The notes under the pieces were generated by a model. It was given only the letters and a program-made list of their open reading frames with translations, searched no databases and was not told the origin of the DNA. 24,932 nt of DNA from an uncultured Campylobacter sp. (GTDB taxonomy: Bacteria > Campylobacterota > Campylobacteria > Campylobacterales > Campylobacteraceae): contig NZ_CALIBB010000017.1 in NCBI RefSeq assembly GCF_938045595.1, positions 1 to 24,932 of the forward strand, given 5' to 3'. Both the position numbers and the translations under genes were made by a program. Below are positions 15,237-23,426 of the stretch, piece after piece. Numbering within the stretch: the first letter of the stretch is position 1; the number at the start of each line of letters is the position of its first letter.

Positions 15237-16739
15237 CTATTTTAGCTCTAAAAGCCGTTTAACATCGCCCTTGCTTAAATACGGTGCAAATATATGCTGC
15301 GGCTGTGAACCACTTAGTTTTACTAGCATATCGCCTGCGCCTAGAAGTTTTTCAGCTCCGCTTTCGTCCAAGACAATCTGAGAGGCTTTGGCATTTTGCA
15401 CTTTTAATGCGATTCGTAAATCAAAATTTGCGCGCAATTCTTGCTTAAAAATATTTGCATTGGGCGTTTGGGTCGCTATGATTAGATGAATGTCCGCAGC
15501 ACGAGCCTTTTGTGCCAAGATCACGATACTATCTTGAAGCATCTTAATCTGACCGAAAGCATCAGCAACTTCATCGAAAACTACAACCATGCTTGGCATC
15601 GGAGTAGAAAGTTCAGCGTTTTTACTAACACCTTCTTTGGCTAGAACGCTATAACGTCTATCCATTTCCTTAATGACAGCATCAATCACGGTTTGTGTAT
15701 GAGATATATCCTTGACTACTCCGCCAAGCTCGCTTAAACTTCTTAGTTTGTCGTAAATACCAAACTCAGCTCCATTTTTAGGATCTATGAGTACAAAGCG
15801 TATATTTTGATTTAACATTGCTAGCGACGTAATGAGCGTATGTAAAAGCATGGACTTGCCGCTACCGCTAGTACCACCGATAAGCAAGTGCTGTGATAAA
15901 TCAAAGAAAAATGCCTCATTTTTGATATTGCGACCGCAATAAGCAGGCAAGGCGTAGCTTTTTGTATAGCTAGATATATCGAAACCAAAATCATCTGCAT
16001 CAAATTTTTTCCACTGACTTTTAGGTCTAGGCAAATATAAATTTAAGCTCATCTGTTCACCCGCGTATTGTGTTAAAGCATCGGAGTAAAGACCAAATTT
16101 TACCTTGTAGTCATCAACTTCGTTTTCAACCCGGGCATAGTCTTTCATATCTTTAAAGCGGATTTTAAATACGTCGTGACGCAATGCATGGTCACTAGAT
16201 AGAATTTCTGCTTTTATACCGGCGGAAGTAAAATATTCTCGTATCTTATCCTCATCTACCCTTTCAGAAATTGATTCTTCTGTAGGTAGAATTTTTGGCT
16301 CTATTGTAACGCTAAATTCATCAATCAGGAATTGATAAAAGTCATCCTTGCTTTTGTAGAGATTATTTAGCTCGTAAAGTCCACGATGGATATATTTTTC
16401 GATAGCACTAATAAAAATTGCATCGTCGCTAAAATCTAGATTTTCACTCTTATGCCTTAGCATAAAAGCTGCACGCAAAATATCTGTATAGTCTTTAGAT
16501 TCTTTGCCGCTGCCAGTTACTTGGGACATATTATATTCTCCGCCCCCACTAGAGAATCCATCGTATAGGATGAAATTAGCATAACATGGATTATCTAAAC
16601 TTTTATATTCTAAGCGAAAGGATTTGTTAATTGCCATCCTCAAAATTACATATTTAGGCACATCTACGGCTAGAGAATTTTTTATAATATTAGCAATGAA
16701 ATTCTCTTCGCCGGCTTTGGTATAAATTTTCCCTAGCAT
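15237..16739 (-). CDS. DndE-like domain fused to an FtsK/HerA-type ATPase
   Basis: In the 500-residue protein, residues 1-140 resemble DndE, the small DNA-binding protein of phosphorothioation. VPKYVILRMAINKSF matches the DndE helix, followed by GGGEYNMSQVTGSG and IEKYIHRGLYEL. Residues 270-500 are an FtsK/SpoIIIE-type motor with Walker A GGTSGSGKS (288-296), Walker B MVVVFDEVAD (384-393), HLIIATQTPNANIF (418-431) and LDESGAEKLLGAGDML. There is no membrane segment and no FtsK gamma domain, so it is a soluble DNA pump. The gene overlaps the dndD stop by one base (TAATG) behind AAGGAGAG and is last in the operon. I infer that it loads or moves the DndCD machinery on DNA. The ATPase call is certain; the DndE call rests on motif memory. 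Confidence 0.8.
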   Translation of the reverse strand: MLGKIYTKAGEENFIANIIKNSLAVDVPKYVILRMAINKSFRLEYKSLDNPCYANFILYDGFSSGGGEYNMSQVTGSGKESKDYTDILRAAFMLRHKSENLDFSDDAIFISAIEKYIHRGLYELNNLYKSKDDFYQFLIDEFSVTIEPKILPTEESISERVDEDKIREYFTSAGIKAEILSSDHALRHDVFKIRFKDMKDYARVENEVDDYKVKFGLYSDALTQYAGEQMSLNLYLPRPKSQWKKFDADDFGFDISSYTKSYALPAYCGRNIKNEAFFFDLSQHLLIGGTSGSGKSMLLHTLITSLAMLNQNIRFVLIDPKNGAEFGIYDKLRSLSELGGVVKDISHTQTVIDAVIKEMDRRYSVLAKEGVSKNAELSTPMPSMVVVFDEVADAFGQIKMLQDSIVILAQKARAADIHLIIATQTPNANIFKQELRANFDLRIALKVQNAKASQIVLDESGAEKLLGAGDMLVKLSGSQPQHIFAPYLSKGDVKRLLELK

Positions 16740-18739
16740 TATTCTCTCCTTGGTTTTATGCTTGCACTATCTCGTGAATCTTTATCATTAGTGATGTCGT
16801 AAATCCCTGCGATTTTACCGCTTGCAAATTCCAGCTCTCTTTGGCTAAATTCAGTATCTGTAGGTAACACGATAACTTGATTGGACGCATTTGCATAATA
16901 GTTTTGAATGACATTCTTACGGTTAGAGGCATCTAGTCTGGCTAGTGGAGTATCAATAATAAGAGGCAAGCATCTATCGCTTAACTTAGATAACGCCCAA
17001 AATATGCTAATCGCAGCAATTTGTTTCTGACCTGCACTCTGGCTTCGTACAGCAATAGCTTCTCCGCTTGCATCGATAAATTTCACGATGAAGTTATCGA
17101 TCTTAATGTCCGCTACGTTATCCTCGGCGATTAGATGCTTATAATTAGACAAAATTTTATCTTTTAGTCTCTCTCCGGTTCTTGTTATGCGTCCCGATTT
17201 ATAGGTGATAATCTGAGTCTTAATCTCCGATAGCAAATTCAACTTCTTTTTAATACGCAAGTCGCGGGCCGCTTTATCTTTTAACGCAGCAATTTCTATT
17301 TCTAGCTCGCCTATATGCTTTTCAGAATTGGTTTTTTGTTCGATATTTTTTCTTAGGTTCTCGCTCGCTTCCAACTTTTCTACCTCTAACGCCTCGATCT
17401 CCTCGTTTAGACTAGCCAATTCCGTATCAACCGATGAATCTGAAATGAGATCATCTAGATTGCGTGAGATACGAGAGATATCAGACTTAGCATTTTTAGC
17501 GTCTCTTACGGCATCTAAAAGTTTAACGGAATTTTCTTTAGCAGCGCTATAAACGATAGGAATGGTGCTTTTATTAATTCCTTTAAATTCTCCGTCATTA
17601 TTTTTGATAAATTCTAAAAACGCATCGCGTAAATATGTATTTAAATCTATCGCGTCGCATTTAAACCCTATTTTTTCACGCAATAAGTAATCTGCGCTAA
17701 ATTTGGCTAACTTAGTAAGGCTTTCTTTATTGAACCCGCTAGTATCACTACTCTTTTCTATCCTAGATAAAAGTTCTGAGAAGAATTCGTCTAATCCTGC
17801 AAATAAAATTTCCCCACCGAATTCTGCAATACTTTGCTTGGCTCTTTGCAGGTCAGCCATAGCAGCATCTTTAGCATTTTGCAGACCCTCGCTTTCTTTA
17901 GAATTGCTCCTTATCTTACCTTCCAATTCTTTCTTTTTAGCAGTTATAGCGGCAGATTTATCGCTCACTTGAGCTTCGTAAAATTTTATATTTATTTTAG
18001 CATTTTGCAAGCGCTCTTCCTCGCTTTTTTGTCGGCCCTCGCATAAGTCTAGATCAGATTTAATTTTACTTGCCATATTACTTTGTGAGATTAGTTCTCT
18101 TTCCGCCTTATTGATCTGATCCGATAATCTATCTAATACGGCAATATTCAACATGCTTTGAATTTTATCTTTTAGCTCGGTGCTAACCTCGTCTGCCATC
18201 GCCTCGATCTCTTCGCCGTCGAATACAAAAAACTGTAAAAAATTTAACGGTAGAATTCTCTCGATCTCCTCGCGAGCTTGATTGTTTTCCAGCCGCTCGC
18301 CGTCTTTTATAAAAATTAACTTTTCGCATAGATCAGGAAATCTACTCCACTCTCTCCTAATGATTATCTCGCGTTCATCTTCATCAAGCACTAACTCAAT
18401 ATAGAATTTATTCTCGTCGTTGCTAAGCGCACGACGGTTAAAAGCGCCCCGCCATCCGTTTTCGCTATTTTGACCTAGCAGTAGGACCCTAGGTGTAAAA
18501 ACACCTCTGCTACGTGTGCCAGTAAAATTTAATACGACCTCCGGTACATTTTCGCCTATATCTAGCATTCCGCTTCCTGCAAAAAGTAATTTCACGCTTC
18601 TTATAAAGCTAGTCTTGCCGAATCCATTCCTTCCGAAAAGTAAATATATGGGCTTGCCTTGTGACAAGGTAAATTCTACATTCTGTTCACCATAATAAGC
18701 AAAAAGATTACAAATCGTAATGCGTTTATAAAATATCAT
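16739..18739 (-). CDS. dndD: DndD, SMC/RecF-like ATPase of DNA phosphorothioation
   Basis: The protein is 666 residues from the ATG at 18739; a GTG one codon upstream is also possible, but AGGAG is better placed for the ATG (6 bases). Walker A is GRNGFGKT (about 36-43). A long coiled-coil region spans about 200-530. The ABC signature SAGQKQ (about 568-573) is followed by Walker B and D-loop LPLIIDTPLARLD (about 591-603), the characteristic DndD ending. DndD is an ATPase that works with DndC and DndE to open or nick DNA and insert sulfur into the backbone. I see no CxxC zinc hook. The start overlaps the end of dndC by 14 bases and the stop overlaps the next start, so the three genes are translationally coupled. 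Confidence 0.9.
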   Translation of the reverse strand: MIFYKRITICNLFAYYGEQNVEFTLSQGKPIYLLFGRNGFGKTSFIRSVKLLFAGSGMLDIGENVPEVVLNFTGTRSRGVFTPRVLLLGQNSENGWRGAFNRRALSNDENKFYIELVLDEDEREIIIRREWSRFPDLCEKLIFIKDGERLENNQAREEIERILPLNFLQFFVFDGEEIEAMADEVSTELKDKIQSMLNIAVLDRLSDQINKAERELISQSNMASKIKSDLDLCEGRQKSEEERLQNAKINIKFYEAQVSDKSAAITAKKKELEGKIRSNSKESEGLQNAKDAAMADLQRAKQSIAEFGGEILFAGLDEFFSELLSRIEKSSDTSGFNKESLTKLAKFSADYLLREKIGFKCDAIDLNTYLRDAFLEFIKNNDGEFKGINKSTIPIVYSAAKENSVKLLDAVRDAKNAKSDISRISRNLDDLISDSSVDTELASLNEEIEALEVEKLEASENLRKNIEQKTNSEKHIGELEIEIAALKDKAARDLRIKKKLNLLSEIKTQIITYKSGRITRTGERLKDKILSNYKHLIAEDNVADIKIDNFIVKFIDASGEAIAVRSQSAGQKQIAAISIFWALSKLSDRCLPLIIDTPLARLDASNRKNVIQNYYANASNQVIVLPTDTEFSQRELEFASGKIAGIYDITNDKDSRDSASIKPRRE

Positions 18740-20351
18740 CACTATCTCCTAGCTTCGCCGTTTCATCATCAATATTTTTCATAATGATCTCATAAATTTC
18801 GTTATCCTTGATACCTTCTTTTCGCACTATTTCTGAGATAATGCGCTTTGCCGCCTCTCCACCCTTACTTGTCGTATCGATTAAATCAACATCCTCTAAT
18901 ATGGGCGTTGAAATTTCAATATTTTGCATTCTGCCAAACTCCTTTGATATTGTAATACACGAGCTTTCGCTATCGAATTCTTTTTCCCAAATCTTAGCGA
19001 TCATTCCTAGTTGTTCGTCACTAATTAGCTCACTGCCGCCGCACGCCTTAAATTCTGCTTCGGCGCGCAAAAGCCTTCTTAGAATTTCTTTTCGCGCCGA
19101 AGACGTAAAAGGCCCTGGACGAAAACTACCATCTTTTTTAAAATCGCACCTCATTGAACGATTTTCCCTAGCCTCCTTTATAAAATTCCGAAATTCATTT
19201 AATACCGCCAACGAGCTCTCACCGCTTTTTATGAAGCCTTGCATAGATTTATCTTCGTTTACCAGCGTACATACCCAACATCCAAAGCGGCTTCCACCGC
19301 AGCTACTTTGCGACTTATCGATTATAAACTGACATTCATCGCCACTAGCCTGCGAATAAAGCGAAAATAACTTAGCGTGACTAATGCCCCAAGGTGGCGG
19401 ATTTTGCGTAGTAAGATAGCTCCAAACATCCTCTGTAAGCCACTCGGTGATCGGCGAATAAATTAGTACATTCTCGTAGTCATCATGTTTACTAAATCCA
19501 TCCTCGCTAACAGTGCGCTTTTCTATACTTCGACGACGATTCATACTCTCACTTTTTCGTACGCCTAGCGTCATTATTGCACTTCCATGCTTTTCTACGA
19601 TACTTTTTACAATCGATTTCATAGGATTTATTTTTAGACGTTCTGTACACCATCGAAATATACGCGTAGGACTTGGATAACCTTTACCAATAAGATTTAC
19701 CCAGAATTCATTTTGCGGCGATGGATGAGCAACTATTATTTCAAAAGGAAGTCCACGCATCTTGGCATCTAAATTTATCGCCTTTACAATATTTTTAAAA
19801 TAAACGGCTACATTAGGAGCTTCTACTAAAGTATCTGAAAGTATCGCATAAGTAGGATTTAACTCATCTTTAGGCAGCTTGGTTATCATTTCATACATTA
19901 ACTGCAAAACACAGGTAGAATCCTTACCGCCGCTAAAAGTAACAATCCACGCACGTTTATATTTTTTATAACGTGCTAAAATCTGTGCTCTTGTATCGTT
20001 TAAAAGCGCAATAAATCTATCATCGCTAGAGGTAAATTGCACGCCGCTTTCTTTAGCCTCAATTAAATTGCCATCGTAAAATTTTACTAATGGATTATCT
20101 ATTTGCTTTGCTAAATTTTGCGCGCGAGTCGAACTAAAGCAACAAAGAATATACTGAGCCTTTGGATTTCGCTCTATAAAATCTAAAATTTCATCTTTAG
20201 TGGTTAGGTTTACAGAATTTGCAATATGATCTGCCAGATAAGCACTTCGCGACCTGATATCTATAATAGCGCTATTTTCAAGAGAGGCTAGAGAGGAAAC
20301 CGACGAGATTCTAGATCTTACATTGCTTTTAAGAATGCTTGATCTAGACAC
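18726..20351 (-). CDS. dndC: DndC with N-terminal rhodanese-like domain
   Basis: The start chosen is the GTG at 20351, behind an excellent AAGGAGG 5 bases upstream, giving 541 residues. An in-frame GTG at 20393 lacks such a site and lies upstream of the likely -10. In this numbering the N terminus is rhodanese-like: AIIDIRSRSAYLADHI (28-43) and the loop CFSSTRA with Cys71, matching CxxGxRS with Gly replaced by Ser. Next comes a PAPS-reductase-type PP-loop, FSGGKDST (139-146). Five cysteines likely bind the [4Fe-4S] cluster known in DndC: Cys235 (RWCTERL), Cys340, Cys351, Cys358 and Cys361 (SCGGSRFGCWVC). DndC activates DNA with ATP for sulfur insertion. The rhodanese part suggests a built-in persulfide relay. 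It is the first gene of the dndC-dndD-dndE/ftsK operon. Confidence 0.88.
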   Translation of the reverse strand: MSRSSILKSNVRSRISSVSSLASLENSAIIDIRSRSAYLADHIANSVNLTTKDEILDFIERNPKAQYILCCFSSTRAQNLAKQIDNPLVKFYDGNLIEAKESGVQFTSSDDRFIALLNDTRAQILARYKKYKRAWIVTFSGGKDSTCVLQLMYEMITKLPKDELNPTYAILSDTLVEAPNVAVYFKNIVKAINLDAKMRGLPFEIIVAHPSPQNEFWVNLIGKGYPSPTRIFRWCTERLKINPMKSIVKSIVEKHGSAIMTLGVRKSESMNRRRSIEKRTVSEDGFSKHDDYENVLIYSPITEWLTEDVWSYLTTQNPPPWGISHAKLFSLYSQASGDECQFIIDKSQSSCGGSRFGCWVCTLVNEDKSMQGFIKSGESSLAVLNEFRNFIKEARENRSMRCDFKKDGSFRPGPFTSSARKEILRRLLRAEAEFKACGGSELISDEQLGMIAKIWEKEFDSESSCITISKEFGRMQNIEISTPILEDVDLIDTTSKGGEAAKRIISEIVRKEGIKDNEIYEIIMKNIDDETAKLGDSDDIL

Positions 20352-20379
20352 AACCGCCTCCTTTTTTGTACTTTTGTGA

Positions 20380-20385
20380 ATTATA
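20380..20385 (-). promoter_or_regulatory. Putative -10 element of the dnd operon
   Basis: On the minus strand TATAAT (20385-20380), within GGATATTATAATTC, lies about 29 bases before the preferred GTG start of dndC. A start site near 20373 would leave the alternative GTG at 20393 outside the message, supporting the shorter DndC. Confidence 0.5.
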
Positions 20386-20725
20386 ATATCCACGGCGTAA
20401 AATTTTACTTAAATACCCAAAAATTTATACAACAACTCCGTGTAGTCATATGAAATAATAGCAGCACTTGCTTTGAAAAATTTAGCCACATGGAAATTTT
20501 TTGCTAAATTTTACTTCTAGCCTAGAAATTTATACCTATATAAAATTTACTTTGAATAGCATATTTGACCTCTCATCGCTACCGCTTACGATGCACGATC
20601 TTTATATGAGATTGCGGCGACGTCCTAAATTTCATCAAACCCTCTAAAATTTTACCGCTTCGTAGCGCGTGAATAGACTCGGAGTAAATTTCGTTTCGCT
20701 ATTAGCGTGACAATGCGTGTCTTTT
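20386..20725. other. Intergenic region between the CRISPR accessory operon and the dnd operon
   Basis: About 340 bases separate the WYL gene stop from the dnd promoter, while the genes on each side are tightly packed. This suggests two transcription units. A weak hairpin (CGCT-ACGA-AGCG on the minus strand, around 20665-20676) followed by GTAAAATTTT could end the CRISPR accessory transcript. No coding frame or RNA gene recognised. Operators for the WYL regulator could lie here, but I see no obvious long palindrome. Confidence 0.4.
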
Positions 20726-21733
20726 CTACTCACTTAATATATCAAGAGCCGCTTTTAATTGCTCTTTAAAGGTTTCTCTTAGATCTTTTGGCTCTAAAAT
20801 TTCGATATCCGGAAGCCACTTTTTTATAAATGGCAATATCTCCATATCCTGAGTAAAATCTATGCTAAAAATAATGCTGCCATCTTCAAGCTTCTTTTTA
20901 AATTTTTGAGTTGGGAAAAACAGCTTCATACCCTCCTTAAAATATATAGCCACTTTCGGGGAGGCTTTTAATAGCGCCCTTCGCAATGGCTCGGAGGGCA
21001 AGCTCATAGCGTTTTGTATCTTATTAAAATACGTTTCGTATTCCTTCAAGATCTTTCCTTCGTATTTTTTTGAGCTTTTACTAAGCGATACGATAAAAGC
21101 CACTCTTAAAAGCCTAAAATTTCCCTCGGCATCCTCGATAGCCAAATACCAATTACTGTCAGTAAAAACTATCTTTAGACATTTCGCATCGATTAAATTC
21201 TCCATTTCACCGATATATTTATACTTGATATTTCGGCATTCTTTATTTTTAACGGCATTTTGAAGCTCGCTCAAATATCTTTTACTTAGCCCATCTTGCA
21301 AAACCTCCAAAGGATTGGTTCTAAATAAAAATACGTCCGAATCCTCTTTTAATTGTTTAGATACCTTTTCTTTTTCATGTTTATCTAAATCGTTAAACAA
21401 CCTAGGATCATTTGCGTTTAATAAACTAATTAACCAGCCTAGATCATTGCCATATTCTAAAAGACATTTTAAAACGCCGATTATATCTTTGTTTTTGTCA
21501 TATACTCTTAATACTTTTACCGGTCTCTTGCCATGCCCTATGAGCTTGCTTTCTATCCTAAAAGCGTCTGGAAATAGCTTGTCGATTTCGCCCATATACC
21601 TTCTAAGCGTTCTTTCCTTAATCCTTAACTCATCTAAAAGCTCTGTATCGGTAAGATAAATTTCTTGCTTTGCAACTAACTTTTTTAAAATTTCAAAGAT
21701 AACTATCGTTTTATTGTCTGCATCTGATGACAT
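20726..21733 (-). CDS. WYL-domain transcriptional regulator
   Basis: The 335-residue protein begins with a DeoR-type helix-turn-helix (about 10-60, with TDTELLDELRIKERTLRRYMGEI). A WYL domain follows around 165-225, with SNWYLAIEDAEGNFRLLRVAFI giving the W-Y-L signature and its arginine. A WCX-like C-terminal domain ends the protein. WYL regulators are often found with CRISPR-Cas and other defence genes and may sense nucleotide or nucleic acid ligands. The start overlaps the csx20 stop by one base (TAATG), with GAGGAG inside csx20, so it belongs to the CRISPR accessory operon. It is also the last gene before the dnd operon. Which of the two it controls is open. Confidence 0.85.
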   Translation of the reverse strand: MSSDADNKTIVIFEILKKLVAKQEIYLTDTELLDELRIKERTLRRYMGEIDKLFPDAFRIESKLIGHGKRPVKVLRVYDKNKDIIGVLKCLLEYGNDLGWLISLLNANDPRLFNDLDKHEKEKVSKQLKEDSDVFLFRTNPLEVLQDGLSKRYLSELQNAVKNKECRNIKYKYIGEMENLIDAKCLKIVFTDSNWYLAIEDAEGNFRLLRVAFIVSLSKSSKKYEGKILKEYETYFNKIQNAMSLPSEPLRRALLKASPKVAIYFKEGMKLFFPTQKFKKKLEDGSIIFSIDFTQDMEILPFIKKWLPDIEILEPKDLRETFKEQLKAALDILSE

Positions 21734-22113
21734 TATAACTCCTCGTATTCTCTAAATCTTGCGTGTTTAAATTCTCGTTTAATCACGACTTTGTCGTTTT
21801 CTACCTGCTCACTTACGATGCGGTTAGTAGTCGCATACACAGCTATCAGACCCATATTTTTAGCAAACCTTATCATATTATAAGTCGCTCCGAAATCACC
21901 CTGCACCAGCAATACGTCACCCGCTTTTGCTTGCTTTTTAAGTTTATCTTTATATGTTTCAACAAATTTTATTATGCTTTTTTCAGACGGGTCGATATCG
22001 CTCCACCTCGCATCGGCTATGTTTACGAATTTATCAACATTTAAATTCTTCCTCGCATCTTCTTCTTGCTCCAACGTCAAGGTGTGGTTTATTAGGGTGA
22101 ATAGGGTTTTCAC
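21733..22113 (-). CDS. csx20: Csx20-like CRISPR-associated protein, predicted ring nuclease
   Basis: This 126-residue protein begins MKTLFTLINHTLTLEQEEDA and contains LLVQGDFGATYNMIRFA (about 68-84) and the end motif FKHARFREY, a pattern I recognise as Csx20. Csx20 proteins occur in type III CRISPR loci. They have been proposed to be ring nucleases that break down cyclic oligoadenylates and so switch off CARF effectors. The start is GTG, overlapping the stop of the CARF-HEPN gene (GTGA) with AGGGG 7 bases upstream. Being in the same operon as two CARF proteins fits an off-switch role. The family call comes from memory of its motifs; the catalytic residues are not established here. Confidence 0.75.
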   Translation of the reverse strand: MKTLFTLINHTLTLEQEEDARKNLNVDKFVNIADARWSDIDPSEKSIIKFVETYKDKLKKQAKAGDVLLVQGDFGATYNMIRFAKNMGLIAVYATTNRIVSEQVENDKVVIKREFKHARFREYEEL

Positions 22114-23423
22114 GCGCTTACCCCTAAAATATCGTCCTTTATGCAGAATTTTTTATAGTCTTCTAAAAGCCGTTTGAAATTTAATTTCGGATTTTTAATT
22201 TCATCGCTGCTATTACTATGAGCGAGATTATTTCTTAAATTCTCGGCGTCAAAAATAAAATTTCTAAATTCTTCGATATTAGGAATTTCTTCTAGTTTAT
22301 TGCAGACTAAAGCTTTTATATCTTGCAAATATTCGCTAGCTTCTTTTTTGCTAAGCTTTTTCTCGTCAGATCCAAAATACGTTCGCGCCTTCTTCATTCC
22401 AAACAGATAGGAGTCCATCTTTTCACCGATTTTTACCAAATTTCTTGATTGATTTGTTAAATCATAGGAATTAAAAATATCGCTACTTTTAAATTTTGCT
22501 ACATAAGCTTCTGTTTTTGGGCTAATTTTTTCTATTCCGCTTGCACAATAGTACCCGATAGCCTCAAATAGCAAGGTTATAGCGTTTAATAAGTAGCCCT
22601 TCACATTAAGAACTTCCGACATTTCATATAATTTTTGGTAATCCCTCTTTTTGCTGATTTGCTTTAAATTTTCTATATGATCTTTGATTTGATCGAGGCT
22701 GGACTTAAAGGTAAAAATTTGCTCGTTCTTTTTGATATTTTCTATATATCGTAAAACTGTATCAAAGCGGCTTTCTAACGCTTTTAGCGAGTTAGCAAGA
22801 ATATCGTTTGAAAATTTCGTTAGTTCGCCTCTTAAATTTTCAAAATCCTCGTTTTCAAACGCGGCTACGAATGAAACGGTATAATTTTTATCGAATGTTT
22901 CGAGCATATACGACATATTTGCAAGCTCTAAGTATTCTTTTAAATCGATAATCTCATACTTTTTTTGATTTATTATCTCTTTTGCAAAAAATATATGTTT
23001 GATTTTATTCGTATCGCTTAAGCTTTGAGATATAAGTGAGATGGTAGCTAAAATAGGAATATGCCTAAAGCCGTGAGTTAGATCGATTATATATTCATTG
23101 TCTTCGTTGGTTGCTTCATTTATAATACGTAGAATTTCATAAAAATCCGTATCGCCTCTAATGAAATTCTTATTGTTAAATATCTCGATATGACTTGTTT
23201 TAAATTCCTTTTCTAAAACTTTTATTTGATCATCTCTCGCATCTTCAGTAAAAATAGGTACGATATTTTGAACGCCGAAATTATCTATCAAAAGCGGAAG
23301 CATATTCGTATATCTTTGCTTTTTTAAAGAATACGAATTTTTAAGCTTCTCATCGTATTCATAGATCGGTCTTTCTTCGGCTTCCTTAACATAACCTTTT
23401 CCTAAAATCGTTACAACTTTCAT
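22110..23423 (-). CDS. CARF-HEPN ribonuclease of the Csx1/DxTHG family
   Basis: The 437-residue protein has an N-terminal CARF domain with the DLTHGFRHIP motif at 114-123 (the DxTHG signature of CRISPR-associated proteins). A long helical linker follows, and the C-terminal HEPN domain shows the catalytic R-x4-H motif as RNNLAH (397-402). Such proteins are activated by cyclic oligoadenylate made by Cas10 in type III CRISPR systems and then cut RNA non-specifically. The gene lies 3 bases after the membrane CARF gene, with GAGGAG as ribosome binding site, and overlaps csx20. The catalytic Arg and His are both present, so it is probably active. The ligand (cA4 or cA6) cannot be assigned. Confidence 0.85.
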   Translation of the reverse strand: MKVVTILGKGYVKEAEERPIYEYDEKLKNSYSLKKQRYTNMLPLLIDNFGVQNIVPIFTEDARDDQIKVLEKEFKTSHIEIFNNKNFIRGDTDFYEILRIINEATNEDNEYIIDLTHGFRHIPILATISLISQSLSDTNKIKHIFFAKEIINQKKYEIIDLKEYLELANMSYMLETFDKNYTVSFVAAFENEDFENLRGELTKFSNDILANSLKALESRFDTVLRYIENIKKNEQIFTFKSSLDQIKDHIENLKQISKKRDYQKLYEMSEVLNVKGYLLNAITLLFEAIGYYCASGIEKISPKTEAYVAKFKSSDIFNSYDLTNQSRNLVKIGEKMDSYLFGMKKARTYFGSDEKKLSKKEASEYLQDIKALVCNKLEEIPNIEEFRNFIFDAENLRNNLAHSNSSDEIKNPKLNFKRLLEDYKKFCIKDDILGVSA

Positions 23424-23426
23424 ATT

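Noticed and set aside
18808..19332. 174-codon open frame on the plus strand inside dndC
   Set aside because: It is antisense to the well-supported DndC and its Ser/Leu-rich translation has no recognisable motif.
20352..20393. Longer DndC starting at the GTG at 20393
   Set aside because: It lacks a ribosome binding site and lies upstream of the likely -10 (TATAAT), while the GTG at 20351 has AAGGAGG 5 bases upstream.
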